From Marinomonas atlantica (GTDB taxonomy: Bacteria > Pseudomonadota > Gammaproteobacteria > Pseudomonadales > Marinomonadaceae): a stretch of 64,000 nucleotides of DNA. Shown here in pieces: positions 48,328 to 56,563 of this stretch (the first letter of the stretch is position 1; each line of letters opens with the position of its first letter). Location of the stretch: NCBI RefSeq assembly GCF_001639725.1, contig NZ_LTAW01000001.1:496001-560000 (forward strand), read 5' to 3'. Both the position numbers and the translations under genes were made by a program. The notes below the pieces were generated by a model. That model made no database searches, was not told the DNA's origin, and saw only the letters and a program-made list of their open reading frames with translations.

Positions 48328-48995
48328 TGTTTACAGGCATCATTGAAGGGTTTGGGCGAGTCGCTCAGTTGCAGCGAAAAGGTGGTGATTTAACACTCAA
48401 GATTCACGCCGAGTCATTAGACATGAGTGATGTGAAGCTAGGCGATAGCATTGCAACGAATGGCGTGTGCTTAACGGTGACGCGTTTGGAAGGTGCCAGC
48501 TATTGGGCGGACGTATCCTCAGAAACGTTGGCCCATACTACATTAGGGCATTGGCAGGTTGGTCAAACAGTAAACTTAGAAAAAGCACTGCAGCCGATAT
48601 CGCGTTTAGGTGGTCATTTGGTGAGTGGTCATGTGGATACGATTGGGGAAATTTGTGCAATTTGGCCTGATGCACGCAGTATCCGTTATCGTGTCAAAGT
48701 AATGCCTGAATTAATGCGCTATATTGCCCTTAAAGGGTCAATTTGTGTGGACGGTATCAGTCTAACTGTGACAGCGCGCGAGGCAGATGAGTTTGAGCTC
48801 AGTATTGTGCCTCATACCGCGGATGGAACAATTATGTCGGCTTATACTGTTGGAACAAAGGTTAACGTGGAGGTGGATCAAATCGCACGCTATTTAGAAC
48901 GATTGATTGCACCACAATCCGCACCTGCGCCCAGCCAAGAATCGATGCTGAGCGAGGCGTTTTTGGCCGAACATGGGTTTATGGGGCGTCGATAA
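48327..48995 (+). CDS. ribE: Riboflavin synthase alpha subunit
   Basis: A 222-residue riboflavin synthase that dismutates 6,7-dimethyl-8-ribityllumazine. It opens with the canonical MFTGIIEGFG, and two lumazine-binding repeats follow (NGVCLTVTR and DGISLTVTA). It overlaps ribD by one base. Confidence 0.94.
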   Translation: MFTGIIEGFGRVAQLQRKGGDLTLKIHAESLDMSDVKLGDSIATNGVCLTVTRLEGASYWADVSSETLAHTTLGHWQVGQTVNLEKALQPISRLGGHLVSGHVDTIGEICAIWPDARSIRYRVKVMPELMRYIALKGSICVDGISLTVTAREADEFELSIVPHTADGTIMSAYTVGTKVNVEVDQIARYLERLIAPQSAPAPSQESMLSEAFLAEHGFMGRR

Positions 48996-49029
48996 GGACG
49001 CTCTAAATCGAATTTAAAGGTGAAGTAGC

Positions 49030-50169
49030 ATGGCACTTAATACCATTGAAGAAATCTTGGCAGACATGCGTCAAGGCAAAATGATCATCTTGATGGACGA
49101 CGAAGATCGTGAGAATGAAGGTGATCTGATTGTTCCGGCAGAATGTATTACCCCGGAAATTATCAACTTTATGGCAATGAATGCCCGCGGTTTAATTTGC
49201 CTAACGTTAATGCCAGAGCGTTGTGCGCAGCTGAACTTACCGTTGATGGTAAATCAAAATGGTGCGGCGTTTAGTACCAATTTCACGTTGTCAATTGAAG
49301 CGGCTGAAGGTGTAACAACAGGGATTTCCGCAGCGGATCGTGCCTTGACAGTGAAACGTGCGGTTGCCGCCAATGCGAAGCCTACAGATATTGTTCAACC
49401 TGGGCACGTTTTCCCGTTAATGGCGAAGCCTGGTGGCGTATTATCGCGAGCGGGTCACACGGAAGCAGGTTGTGATTTAGCGCGTATGGCAGGCTATGAA
49501 GCCGCGTCAGTGATTATTGAAGTGATCAATGATGATGGCACCATGGCACGTCGTCCAGATTTAGAAAAGTTTGCCGAGAAACATGGCATAAAAATTGGTA
49601 CAATTGCCGACCTGATCCATTACCGCACACTGAACGAAGCGACTGTCCAGCGTGAAGCTGAACAAACGATCAAGACGGAAGTGGGCGAGTTTAATCTGAT
49701 CACCTACCGTGACACGGTACAGGGCCTAAGCCATATGGCTTTTGTGAAAGGTGATATCTCTCCTGACACACCGACTGTGGTACGTGTGCATGTACGTGAT
49801 CCTGCCCGTGATATTGCTGGGATCATCTCTGATGAAACTGAGCAAAAATGGTCAATGTCAGGGGCGTTAGAATATGTAGCCAAAGAAGGCTCAGGTGTCG
49901 TGGTATTAGTCGATACGTTAGATCGCCCGAGTGATTTAGCGGAGAGTTTTGCGGCGACACTGAACCCGCCTGCGGGCAAAGGTTCGGATAAAAGCGGCTC
50001 AGGTACGTACTTGACCGTTGGGACGGGGTCTCAAATTCTACGTGATCTAGGTGTGGGCAAAATGCGCTTACTTAGTTCACCACGAAAATTCTCTGTCACA
50101 GGATTTGATTTAGAAGCCGTGGAATTTATTCCATACAAGGGCACGCCTGTTAGTGCCGATCTAGTTTAA
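49030..50169 (+). CDS. ribB: 3,4-dihydroxy-2-butanone 4-phosphate synthase with degenerate GTP cyclohydrolase II domain (RibBX-type)
   Basis: A 379-residue fusion. The N-terminal RibB domain (about 1-205) is intact: DDEDRENEGDLIVPAE carries the acidic metal-binding residues, and GHTEAGCDLARMAG the His. The C-terminal ~170 residues align with GTP cyclohydrolase II but contain no cysteine at all, so the zinc site of RibA is missing. Shewanella RibBX is a known case with a similarly inactive domain. This domain may be regulatory; a separate ribA must exist elsewhere. Confidence 0.92.
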   Translation: MALNTIEEILADMRQGKMIILMDDEDRENEGDLIVPAECITPEIINFMAMNARGLICLTLMPERCAQLNLPLMVNQNGAAFSTNFTLSIEAAEGVTTGISAADRALTVKRAVAANAKPTDIVQPGHVFPLMAKPGGVLSRAGHTEAGCDLARMAGYEAASVIIEVINDDGTMARRPDLEKFAEKHGIKIGTIADLIHYRTLNEATVQREAEQTIKTEVGEFNLITYRDTVQGLSHMAFVKGDISPDTPTVVRVHVRDPARDIAGIISDETEQKWSMSGALEYVAKEGSGVVVLVDTLDRPSDLAESFAATLNPPAGKGSDKSGSGTYLTVGTGSQILRDLGVGKMRLLSSPRKFSVTGFDLEAVEFIPYKGTPVSADLV

Positions 50170-50185
50170 AGTTTAGAGGCAAAAA

Positions 50186-50665
50186 ATGAGCGATATTAAG
50201 ACTTACGAAGGTCATTTCGCAGCACCTGGAGCAAAGTTTGCTCTTGTCGTTGGCCGTTTTAACAGCTTCATCGTTGAAAGCTTAAAAGAAGGCGCCATCG
50301 ATACCCTAGTTCGCCACGGTATCAAGAAAGAAGATATCACAGTGATTTACGCACCTGGTGCGTTTGAAATTCCTGTTGTTGTGAAGAAAGTCGCAGAACA
50401 AAATCAATACGATGCTATCGTCGCATTGGGAGCCGTGATTCGCGGCGGCACACCTCATTTCGAATACGTTGCGGGTGAATGTGTGAAAGGTTTAGGCCAA
50501 TTGGCACTGCAATTCGGTATTCCTGTATCGTTTGGTGTGTTGACGGTTGATACAATTGAACAAGCGATTGAGCGTGCTGGTACAAAAGCCGGCAACAAAG
50601 GCGGTGAAGCTGCCTTGTCTGCTCTAGAAACCGTTGCTGTATTACGTAATTTGGAAGAGAAATAA
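50186..50665 (+). CDS. ribH: Lumazine synthase
   Basis: A 159-residue 6,7-dimethyl-8-ribityllumazine synthase that forms icosahedral or pentameric shells. It has GRFNSFI near the N-terminus and [13 protein letters not shown] with catalytic H91. The stop overlaps the nusB start (TAATG). RBS AGAGG is upstream. Confidence 0.95.
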   Translation: MSDIKTYEGHFAAPGAKFALVVGRFNSFIVESLKEGAIDTLVRHGIKKEDITVIYAPGAFEIPVVVKKVAEQNQYDAIVALGAVIRGGTPHFEYVAGECVKGLGQLALQFGIPVSFGVLTVDTIEQAIERAGTKAGNKGGEAALSALETVAVLRNLEEK

Positions 50666-51147
50666 TGAGTGATCAAGAACAGGCTAAAAAGCCTAAAAAA
50701 CCTTCTCGCTCACAAATGCGTAGCGCGTCTCGTTCTTTTGCTTTACAGGCGCTTTATCAGTGGCAAATGAACCAGTCTTCTGTGAACGAGATTGAAGCTC
50801 AGTTCGCTGTGGATCATGAAATGTCTACGTGCGATAAAACGTACTTTCGTGAGTTGGTCTACGGCGTATCGTCCAAAGCCAAAGCATTGGATGAGCTATT
50901 TGAGCCGTTCTTAGATCGTTCTCTTTCTGAATTGGATGCCATCGAATTGGCGACCTTGCGAATTGGCACTTATGAGCTGTCTGAGCGCTTAGATGTGCCC
51001 TACCGCGTTGCCATCAACGAAGGGGTTGAATTGGCTAAATCGTTCGGTGCGAGCGAAAGTCATAAGTACGTAAACGGTATTTTGGACAAACTGGCACAAC
51101 GAGTGCGCTTCGAAGAAATCGCAGCACGCCGTAACGCAAACAAGTAA
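50665..51147 (+). CDS. nusB: Transcription antitermination factor NusB
   Basis: A 160-residue NusB. The N-terminal region has RSFALQALYQWQMNQ, the C-terminal part VAINEGVELAKSFG, both typical. It functions in rRNA antitermination with NusE. Ends at a strong terminator just before thiL. Confidence 0.95.
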   Translation: MSDQEQAKKPKKPSRSQMRSASRSFALQALYQWQMNQSSVNEIEAQFAVDHEMSTCDKTYFRELVYGVSSKAKALDELFEPFLDRSLSELDAIELATLRIGTYELSERLDVPYRVAINEGVELAKSFGASESHKYVNGILDKLAQRVRFEEIAARRNANK

Positions 51148-51163
51148 GCCAATTACTGTATCG

Positions 51164-51194
51164 AGAAAAGCCATCCTTTGATGGCTTTTCTTTT
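51164..51194 (+). terminator. nusB terminator located just before thiL
   Basis: AGAAAAGCCATC (51164-51175) and its perfect complement (51180-51191) flank a 4-nt loop, with the T-run running into TTTATATAG. It overlaps the ATG at 51178, which rules out that codon as the thiL start. Confidence 0.8.
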
Positions 51195-51213
51195 ATATAG
51201 CCTAGGAAATGCT

Positions 51214-52164
51214 ATGCAAGAGTTTGAGTTAATTCGCTCGATCTTTCAGTCCTCAATGATGGCCAATACGGAAGGGCGTCACGATATCCTATTGGGGATA
51301 GGTGATGACTGTGCTCAGGTGCAGGTGCCGGAAGGTCAGAGCCTCGTCTTTTCTATGGACACTTTAGTTGAAGGACGTCATTTTCCCTTTGATGCTGACC
51401 CTGTCGATATTGGTTATCGCGCTGTTGCCACGTGCGTCAGTGACCTGGCGGCGATGGGCGCTAAACCTGCCTTTTTTACGCTTGGTTTAACCTTGCCAGA
51501 ATCTGATCCTCAATGGTTGGCTGGGTTTGCGGAAGGTATGGCGGAATTAGCGGAGCCGATCGGCTTGTTATTAGTTGGCGGAGATACGACCAAAGGGCCA
51601 TTAACGATTACCTTGCAAGTGCATGGCTATGTAGAGCAAGACTTAACGCCGCGTCGAAGTCAGGCTCAGGTGGGCGATGACATATACGTCACTGGAACCT
51701 TGGGTGATGCAGCTGCTGCAGTACCTATTATGACGGGTGAGTTACATGTGAATGCTGACCGTTTTGATCATTTCTATGAGCATTATTGGCGCCCGGTTCC
51801 TCGCTTAATTGCTGGTATGGCACTCAAGCGAGTTGTGCATAGTATGCTGGATGTTTCTGATGGTATCGGACAAGATCTGCAGCATATTACGCGAGCATCG
51901 GGAGTAGGGGCTCGAATTAATATCAATGCGTTGCCGATATCCGATGTGCTATTAGCATGGCAGCCTGAAAACGCTCGTGTATTGGCTTTAACGGGCGGCG
52001 ATGACTACGAGCTGTGTTTTACTGCACCGCAAAGTGCGCGTGATGAAGTTCAATTAATAATGCAGACCTTGCATTTACCTTGCACACGTATTGGTGAAAT
52101 AACCGAATCAGGTTTTGATGTTGAAGGCTTTGAAGGTGAAACGTCTGGCTGGCAACATTTTTAA
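51214..52164 (+). CDS. thiL: Thiamine-monophosphate kinase
   Basis: A 316-residue ThiL that phosphorylates thiamine monophosphate to the active diphosphate. It has the metal-binding GIGDDCAQV and SMDTLVEGRHF, then GGDTTKG and ALTGGDDYELCF. The start at ATG 51214 has AGGA at 51204-51207; a longer frame starts inside the terminator hairpin. Downstream, where pgpA normally lies, only a fragment is left. Confidence 0.93.
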   Translation: MQEFELIRSIFQSSMMANTEGRHDILLGIGDDCAQVQVPEGQSLVFSMDTLVEGRHFPFDADPVDIGYRAVATCVSDLAAMGAKPAFFTLGLTLPESDPQWLAGFAEGMAELAEPIGLLLVGGDTTKGPLTITLQVHGYVEQDLTPRRSQAQVGDDIYVTGTLGDAAAAVPIMTGELHVNADRFDHFYEHYWRPVPRLIAGMALKRVVHSMLDVSDGIGQDLQHITRASGVGARININALPISDVLLAWQPENARVLALTGGDDYELCFTAPQSARDEVQLIMQTLHLPCTRIGEITESGFDVEGFEGETSGWQHF

Positions 52165-52180
52165 TACCTAGAGAGTCTTC

Positions 52181-52255
52181 GTGGCTGAAAGTACCCTGTG
52201 CCAGATACAGTTTGGCGTAACCCCATACGATTTTTAGCATTTGGCTGTTGGTGAT
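52181..52255 (+). pseudogene. pgpA: Remnant of pgpA (phosphatidylglycerophosphatase A) start
   Basis: Immediately after thiL, GTG 52181 begins MAESTL. If the TG repeated in CTGTGCCA (52196-52203) is counted once, the frame continues PDTVWRNPIRFLAFG, the conserved N-terminal motif of PgpA (WRNPxxFLAFG). As read, a +2 shift occurs and the frame stops after that motif; the rest of the ~160-residue gene is missing before the terminator at 52300. Short, so identification rests on motif and on the canonical nusB-thiL-pgpA order. Confidence 0.6.
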
Positions 52256-52299
52256 TGCTTTATTATCCTATTGATGGTGTAAACAAATGGCTTTCATGT

Positions 52300-52329
52300 A
52301 GCCCCGCAGTTGGTAACAATTGCGGGGCT
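52300..52329 (+). terminator. Rho-independent terminator downstream of thiL/pgpA remnant
   Basis: AGCCCCGCA (52300-52308) and TGCGGGGCT (52321-52329) form a 9-bp stem, followed by TTTTTGTATTTTATT. It ends the riboflavin-nusB-thiL transcript side. Confidence 0.85.
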
Positions 52330-52348
52330 TTTTGTATTTTATTACGAG

Positions 52349-53389
52349 TTATTTCCAGCCATTAGCGTCCATTAACTCTGTCGCTAGGCGGTTATTTTCT
52401 CCAAGCTTGTCAAGCTGCAAAGAATCCGCTTTGAATTTTCCAAATGGCTCTAAAGTACTTGGATAGGCTACGCCTTCAATAACCGGATACTCGTTGTTGG
52501 CTTCAGCATACCATGCTTGGCTTTCATGATTGACTAAGAACTCGATCAAGCGACGTGCATTGCGAACATTGGTGGCTGAATTTGTGATGCCAATACCGCT
52601 GACATTGACATGCGCGCCACGTTCACCTGCCGCTTGGTTCGGCCAAAAGAGCGCAACGTGATCGTAAACAGCTTTCATAGCTGGATCATCACTGTGACCC
52701 AAGCGACCGTAATAATAGGTATTGGCTAAGGTGATGTCACAGACGCCAGCTTCAACAGCACGTAATAGGTCTGTGTCACCACCGAAAGGTGGTCGGGCAA
52801 GGTTAGCAACGAAATTATTAATCCATTTTCCTGTTGCTTCTTCTCCATTGGCGGCAATCATGGAAGCAACCAGAGATTGGTTATAAATGTTTGCCGATGA
52901 GCGGGTGCATATACGGCCACGCCATTTCGGGTTGGCTAAGTCTTCGTAAGTAGAGAGCTCATTTTTGTTCACGGTCTTCGGGTTATAGAAAATAACACGT
53001 GAACGTCGTGACAAGCTTACCCAATAGTCTTCAGAGTCTCGAAGATGAGCCGGTATGTTTTCGACTATCGTATCTGATTCGAGTTGGCGTAGTACGCCTT
53101 CTTGCTTGGCGCGATGTAAGCGTCCGGCATCCACTGTGATAAAAATGTCTGCTGGGCTGGCGTTCCCTTCTGTTTTCAAACGGTGCAGTAGTGTATCTGC
53201 ATTACCCGTAATAAGGTTGACTTGTACATGATACTTATTGGAATAGGCTTCCAAAACGGGAGCAATCAGAGCTTCCTTTCGCGCTGAATAAATGTTGATC
53301 TCACCGCGAGCTTGCGCCTGTGTCGGCAAAAAATTTAATGCTATCGCAGCTCCCATGAGTAGCGAAATAGAAGCGTTTGTATGTGCCAT
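52349..53389 (-). CDS. Ferric-iron ABC transporter substrate-binding protein (FbpA-like), orphan
   Basis: A 346-residue periplasmic binding protein. Signal peptide (ISLLMGAAIALNFLPTQAQA), then GEINIYSARKE and SRRSRVIFYNPK, typical of FbpA/FutA iron-binding proteins; the tyrosine cluster TYYYGR probably coordinates Fe(III). The start at ATG 53389 is preferred to 53434. The permease and ATPase genes that normally follow are not here. It is divergent from the siderophore receptor, with Fur-like sites between. Confidence 0.85.
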   Translation of the reverse strand: MAHTNASISLLMGAAIALNFLPTQAQARGEINIYSARKEALIAPVLEAYSNKYHVQVNLITGNADTLLHRLKTEGNASPADIFITVDAGRLHRAKQEGVLRQLESDTIVENIPAHLRDSEDYWVSLSRRSRVIFYNPKTVNKNELSTYEDLANPKWRGRICTRSSANIYNQSLVASMIAANGEEATGKWINNFVANLARPPFGGDTDLLRAVEAGVCDITLANTYYYGRLGHSDDPAMKAVYDHVALFWPNQAAGERGAHVNVSGIGITNSATNVRNARRLIEFLVNHESQAWYAEANNEYPVIEGVAYPSTLEPFGKFKADSLQLDKLGENNRLATELMDANGWK

Positions 53390-53437
53390 GAGTAAATACC
53401 TAATGTAATGACTGCGTGTAAAAAAGGATACCAAGAT

Positions 53438-53452
53438 AGATAATTATTGCTA
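53438..53452. promoter_or_regulatory. Possible Fur site between fbpA-like gene and siderophore receptor
   Basis: AGATAATTATTGCTA matches the 7-1-7 Fur model at 10 of 14 positions. A further AT-rich stretch (TGACAATCGTTCTTA, from 53459) also scores 10 of 14. A perfect 14-bp palindrome TTATTTGCAAATAA lies at 53472-53485. Which of these is the working site is not clear by eye. Confidence 0.45.
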
Positions 53453-53536
53453 ATAGTATTGACAATCGTTCTTATTTGCAAATAATAAGCAGTGTTTTCA
53501 ATTGATTTTAATTCTTATTACTATTTGAGGTTTCGC

Positions 53537-55783
53537 GTGTCTAATATCTTGACTGTTACCAAGGAAGAGCCAGTTACACTCCGCTCACCAATAAAATTGA
53601 CTGCGCTAGCAATGGCTGTATCAAGCGCTTTATCGGGCGCAGCGTATGCACAAGAAAATACCAAAAGCCTAGATGCCTTGGTGGTTGAAGGTCAGCAAAT
53701 GGCAGCGGATGCAAATCCCTACGCTGAGCCTGATGCGCCTTATAAAGCGAATCGCATGTCTGACATCAAGTACGCTCGAGATATCGCGGAAACTCCCAAA
53801 ACCATTACAGTACTAACCAAGGATGCCATTGAAGAATCGGGTAAAACGGATCTGGAGTCGATTCTAAGTGCACAACCTGGTATCACATTGGGAACCGGTG
53901 AGGGCGGTAACTCGTTCGGGGATCGTTACATCATTCGTGGTTATGAGGCCCGAAGTGATGTTTACACCGACGGTTTACGTGAGCCGGGACTCATCACTCG
54001 TGAGACGTTTGCCTTAGACCAAGTGGAGATTACTAAGGGACCAAGTTCAACCTTTGGTGGTCGAGGGACTACAGGTGGTGCGGTGAACTCGGTTACCAAA
54101 AAAGCCTCCCTAGATGACGACTTTACGAACTTGAGTGGCACGTTGGGAACGGATAACAAACAGCGCTACACCTTAGATACAAATAAAGTCATTGGTGAAG
54201 ACTCTGCTGTACGTTTCAATGCGCTTTACTCTGAACGTGATATTCCTGATCGTGCCCCAGCGGATGAGCAGCGCGAAGGTTTCTTGCTATCGGGTACCCA
54301 TGAGGTGAACCCTGATGTGTTGATCAGTGCCGATTACTATTACTTCCGTGCCGATGACAAAGACGATGTGGGTAACAAAATTGATCGCAGCACCGGTAAC
54401 ATTATTGATCGTGATTATGTGGGCCAAAAGGGTTTAGATTTTAGAGATAATGAAGCCGATATTGCGACGCTGACCGTTGATGCTTATTTGACCAATAACT
54501 TGCGCTTACAGAACAAAACCCGTTACGGTGAAACTAAAAACGATTATATCGTCTCGAACCAAGATGCGCGTCCTTTCTTTGATAATAACCACCGTACCTT
54601 TACTGGCTGGCAAGAAAACGAATATCTAGGTAACCAAACTAACTTCCTATGGGATGGTGATCTGTTTGGTAAACGCAATACCGTTGTGATGGGTGTGGAA
54701 TACGCTCGGGAAGAGGTGGATGCTGGCAACTACTCGGTCAATACAACGAATAGCTACGCTCTTACTGACACCAATACCAACAATAATCTATGGCAAGGTT
54801 CTTACTCTCGTAATGCGGCTCGTAGCATGCTGACGCTTGAAACTGTTTCAGCTTATTTAAGCGATACAGTGACGTTGAATGACGATTGGGAAGTGAGTGG
54901 AGGTGTACGTTACGATCACTTTGACTACGAGATGTTTGTGCCTGCCTACACGAGCCGTGGTAATAGTTACCCAGATACCAACTATCAATTCTCTGATGGT
55001 TTCTGGAATGGTCAGCTAGGCGCAGTGTACTCTCCTTGGGAACACGGTAACGTCTACGCTACTTGGTCGACGTCGTCTAATATCAACGGAGGCGAGTCAG
55101 ATGCTGGTACTAACTGTGGCTACGGTGGTCTGTGTACCGATGCTGATGGTAACTACTCAACGGCCGATCCTGAGCAGTCAACAAATTACGAAATCGGTAC
55201 CAAGTGGCAGCTAATGGATCATAAATTGCTGCTAACCAGTGCTTTGTTCCAAATTACTAAAGATGATGTTATCGAAGGAGGGAATGACTCGTACCAAAGC
55301 GGCGGTTCTTTGAATACCGGTAAGAACCGAGTTCGTGGTGTAGAGCTAGGCCTATCGGGTAACATTACTGACAAGCTAAGCGGCCAATTGGGGATGGCGG
55401 TTATGGATTCTGAAACCTTGGAATCTTACAATCAAGATAATGTGGGTCGTCCAAAAGCGAACTTCGCTGAGAAGAGTTTGTATGCTCAAGCGAAATACAT
55501 GGTGACACCTGACTTTGCATTGGGTGGTGCGATGACGTACTCAAGCGAGATCATCGGTGGTCAACCGGATGCGGGTGCATCGGCTGACAGTGTGATCAAG
55601 CTACCGTCTTACACTGTGTACGATCTATTTGCGACTTACCAAGTGACGGAAAACTTTGATCTGCAAGCCAATATTCAGAACGTAACAGATGAAGACTACT
55701 ACACAGCTGTCTACCGTGGTGGTGACATCATCTTTATTGGTGATGCACGCTCTGTCAGTCTAACTGCGAACTACCAGTTCTAA
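53537..55783 (+). CDS. TonB-dependent siderophore receptor (Fiu/PiuA-like)
   Basis: A 748-residue outer-membrane beta-barrel receptor. A long N-region precedes the signal peptide that ends AYAQE. The plug domain has ETPKTITVLTKDAIEE and YIIRGYEARSDVYTDGLRE; the barrel ends in SLTANYQF with terminal Phe. The start GTG 53537 is 6 nt after TTGAGG; the earlier GTG at 53492 lacks a site. The adjacent PKHD hydroxylase matches the PiuA-PiuC/Fiu-YbiX pairing, so catecholate or iron-siderophore uptake is likely. Ends at a terminator. Confidence 0.88.
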   Translation: MSNILTVTKEEPVTLRSPIKLTALAMAVSSALSGAAYAQENTKSLDALVVEGQQMAADANPYAEPDAPYKANRMSDIKYARDIAETPKTITVLTKDAIEESGKTDLESILSAQPGITLGTGEGGNSFGDRYIIRGYEARSDVYTDGLREPGLITRETFALDQVEITKGPSSTFGGRGTTGGAVNSVTKKASLDDDFTNLSGTLGTDNKQRYTLDTNKVIGEDSAVRFNALYSERDIPDRAPADEQREGFLLSGTHEVNPDVLISADYYYFRADDKDDVGNKIDRSTGNIIDRDYVGQKGLDFRDNEADIATLTVDAYLTNNLRLQNKTRYGETKNDYIVSNQDARPFFDNNHRTFTGWQENEYLGNQTNFLWDGDLFGKRNTVVMGVEYAREEVDAGNYSVNTTNSYALTDTNTNNNLWQGSYSRNAARSMLTLETVSAYLSDTVTLNDDWEVSGGVRYDHFDYEMFVPAYTSRGNSYPDTNYQFSDGFWNGQLGAVYSPWEHGNVYATWSTSSNINGGESDAGTNCGYGGLCTDADGNYSTADPEQSTNYEIGTKWQLMDHKLLLTSALFQITKDDVIEGGNDSYQSGGSLNTGKNRVRGVELGLSGNITDKLSGQLGMAVMDSETLESYNQDNVGRPKANFAEKSLYAQAKYMVTPDFALGGAMTYSSEIIGGQPDAGASADSVIKLPSYTVYDLFATYQVTENFDLQANIQNVTDEDYYTAVYRGGDIIFIGDARSVSLTANYQF

Positions 55784-55802
55784 GTTCGCATTTATCAAGC
55801 TC

Positions 55803-55834
55803 AGGCCTCCACTTAATAAAGTGGAGGCCTTTTA
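55803..55834 (+). terminator. Terminator of the siderophore receptor gene
   Basis: AGGCCTCCACTT (55803-55814) pairs with 55819-55830, 4-nt loop, followed by a T-run. Transcription through it would be needed for the downstream hydroxylase unless that gene has its own promoter. Confidence 0.85.
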
Positions 55835-55851
55835 TCGTTTATGAGGCTCAT

Positions 55852-56535
55852 ATGGTGACGATCATACCGGAGGTACTAAGTGTCCATGAATTGGCTCAGT
55901 ATCATCAACATTTAAGCCACGCAGAATGGCAGGATGGCGCAGCCACAGCCGGTGGTCAGGCGATTAGCGTAAAACAAAATCGGCAGATTGATCCAAATAG
56001 CAAGCTAGCACAACAGTTGGGTGACCATATTCTGCAAGTCTTGGCAGAGCAGTCACGCTTTATCTCTGCGGCCTTGCCATTGAAAATCTTACCGCCCATG
56101 TTTAATTCGTATCAGGATGGTGGTACCTACGGCTGGCATGTGGATAACGCCATTCGCCTTATTCCCAATACAGCGATCCGTCTGCGCACTGATTTATCGG
56201 CGACCCTCTTTTTGAATAACCCAGAAGACTACGAAGGTGGTGAGTTGTGTATTCAAGATCGTTACGGTGAACAGAAGGTTAAGTTAAAAGCTGGGGATAT
56301 GGTGCTGTATCCCTCAACCAGTTTGCATCAAGTTAGCCCTGTAACGAAGGGGCAGCGTTTAGCGAGTTTTTTCTGGATTGAAAGTATGGTGCGTGATCAT
56401 GAACTGCGCGAGGTGTTGTTCGACCTAGATCAGAGTATTCAACAGCTCACCGCTGAACGCGGCGCAACGGATACCGAAACCGTAAAACTGAATGCTGTTT
56501 ATCATCGACTAATCCGCTTGCATGCGGACACATAA
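55852..56535 (+). CDS. piuC: PKHD-type Fe(II)/2-oxoglutarate hydroxylase (PiuC/YbiX-like)
   Basis: A 227-residue dioxygenase. The iron triad is H96-x-D98 (GWHVDN) and H159 (TSLHQV); R169 should bind 2-oxoglutarate. The partner of Fiu/PiuA-type receptors in many gammaproteobacteria. The physiological substrate is unknown. Starts with ATG 55852 right after the receptor terminator; it overlaps no gene. Confidence 0.9.
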   Translation: MVTIIPEVLSVHELAQYHQHLSHAEWQDGAATAGGQAISVKQNRQIDPNSKLAQQLGDHILQVLAEQSRFISAALPLKILPPMFNSYQDGGTYGWHVDNAIRLIPNTAIRLRTDLSATLFLNNPEDYEGGELCIQDRYGEQKVKLKAGDMVLYPSTSLHQVSPVTKGQRLASFFWIESMVRDHELREVLFDLDQSIQQLTAERGATDTETVKLNAVYHRLIRLHADT

Positions 56536-56563
56536 TTGTATTGTTTAAGAAGGTAACCTGACC

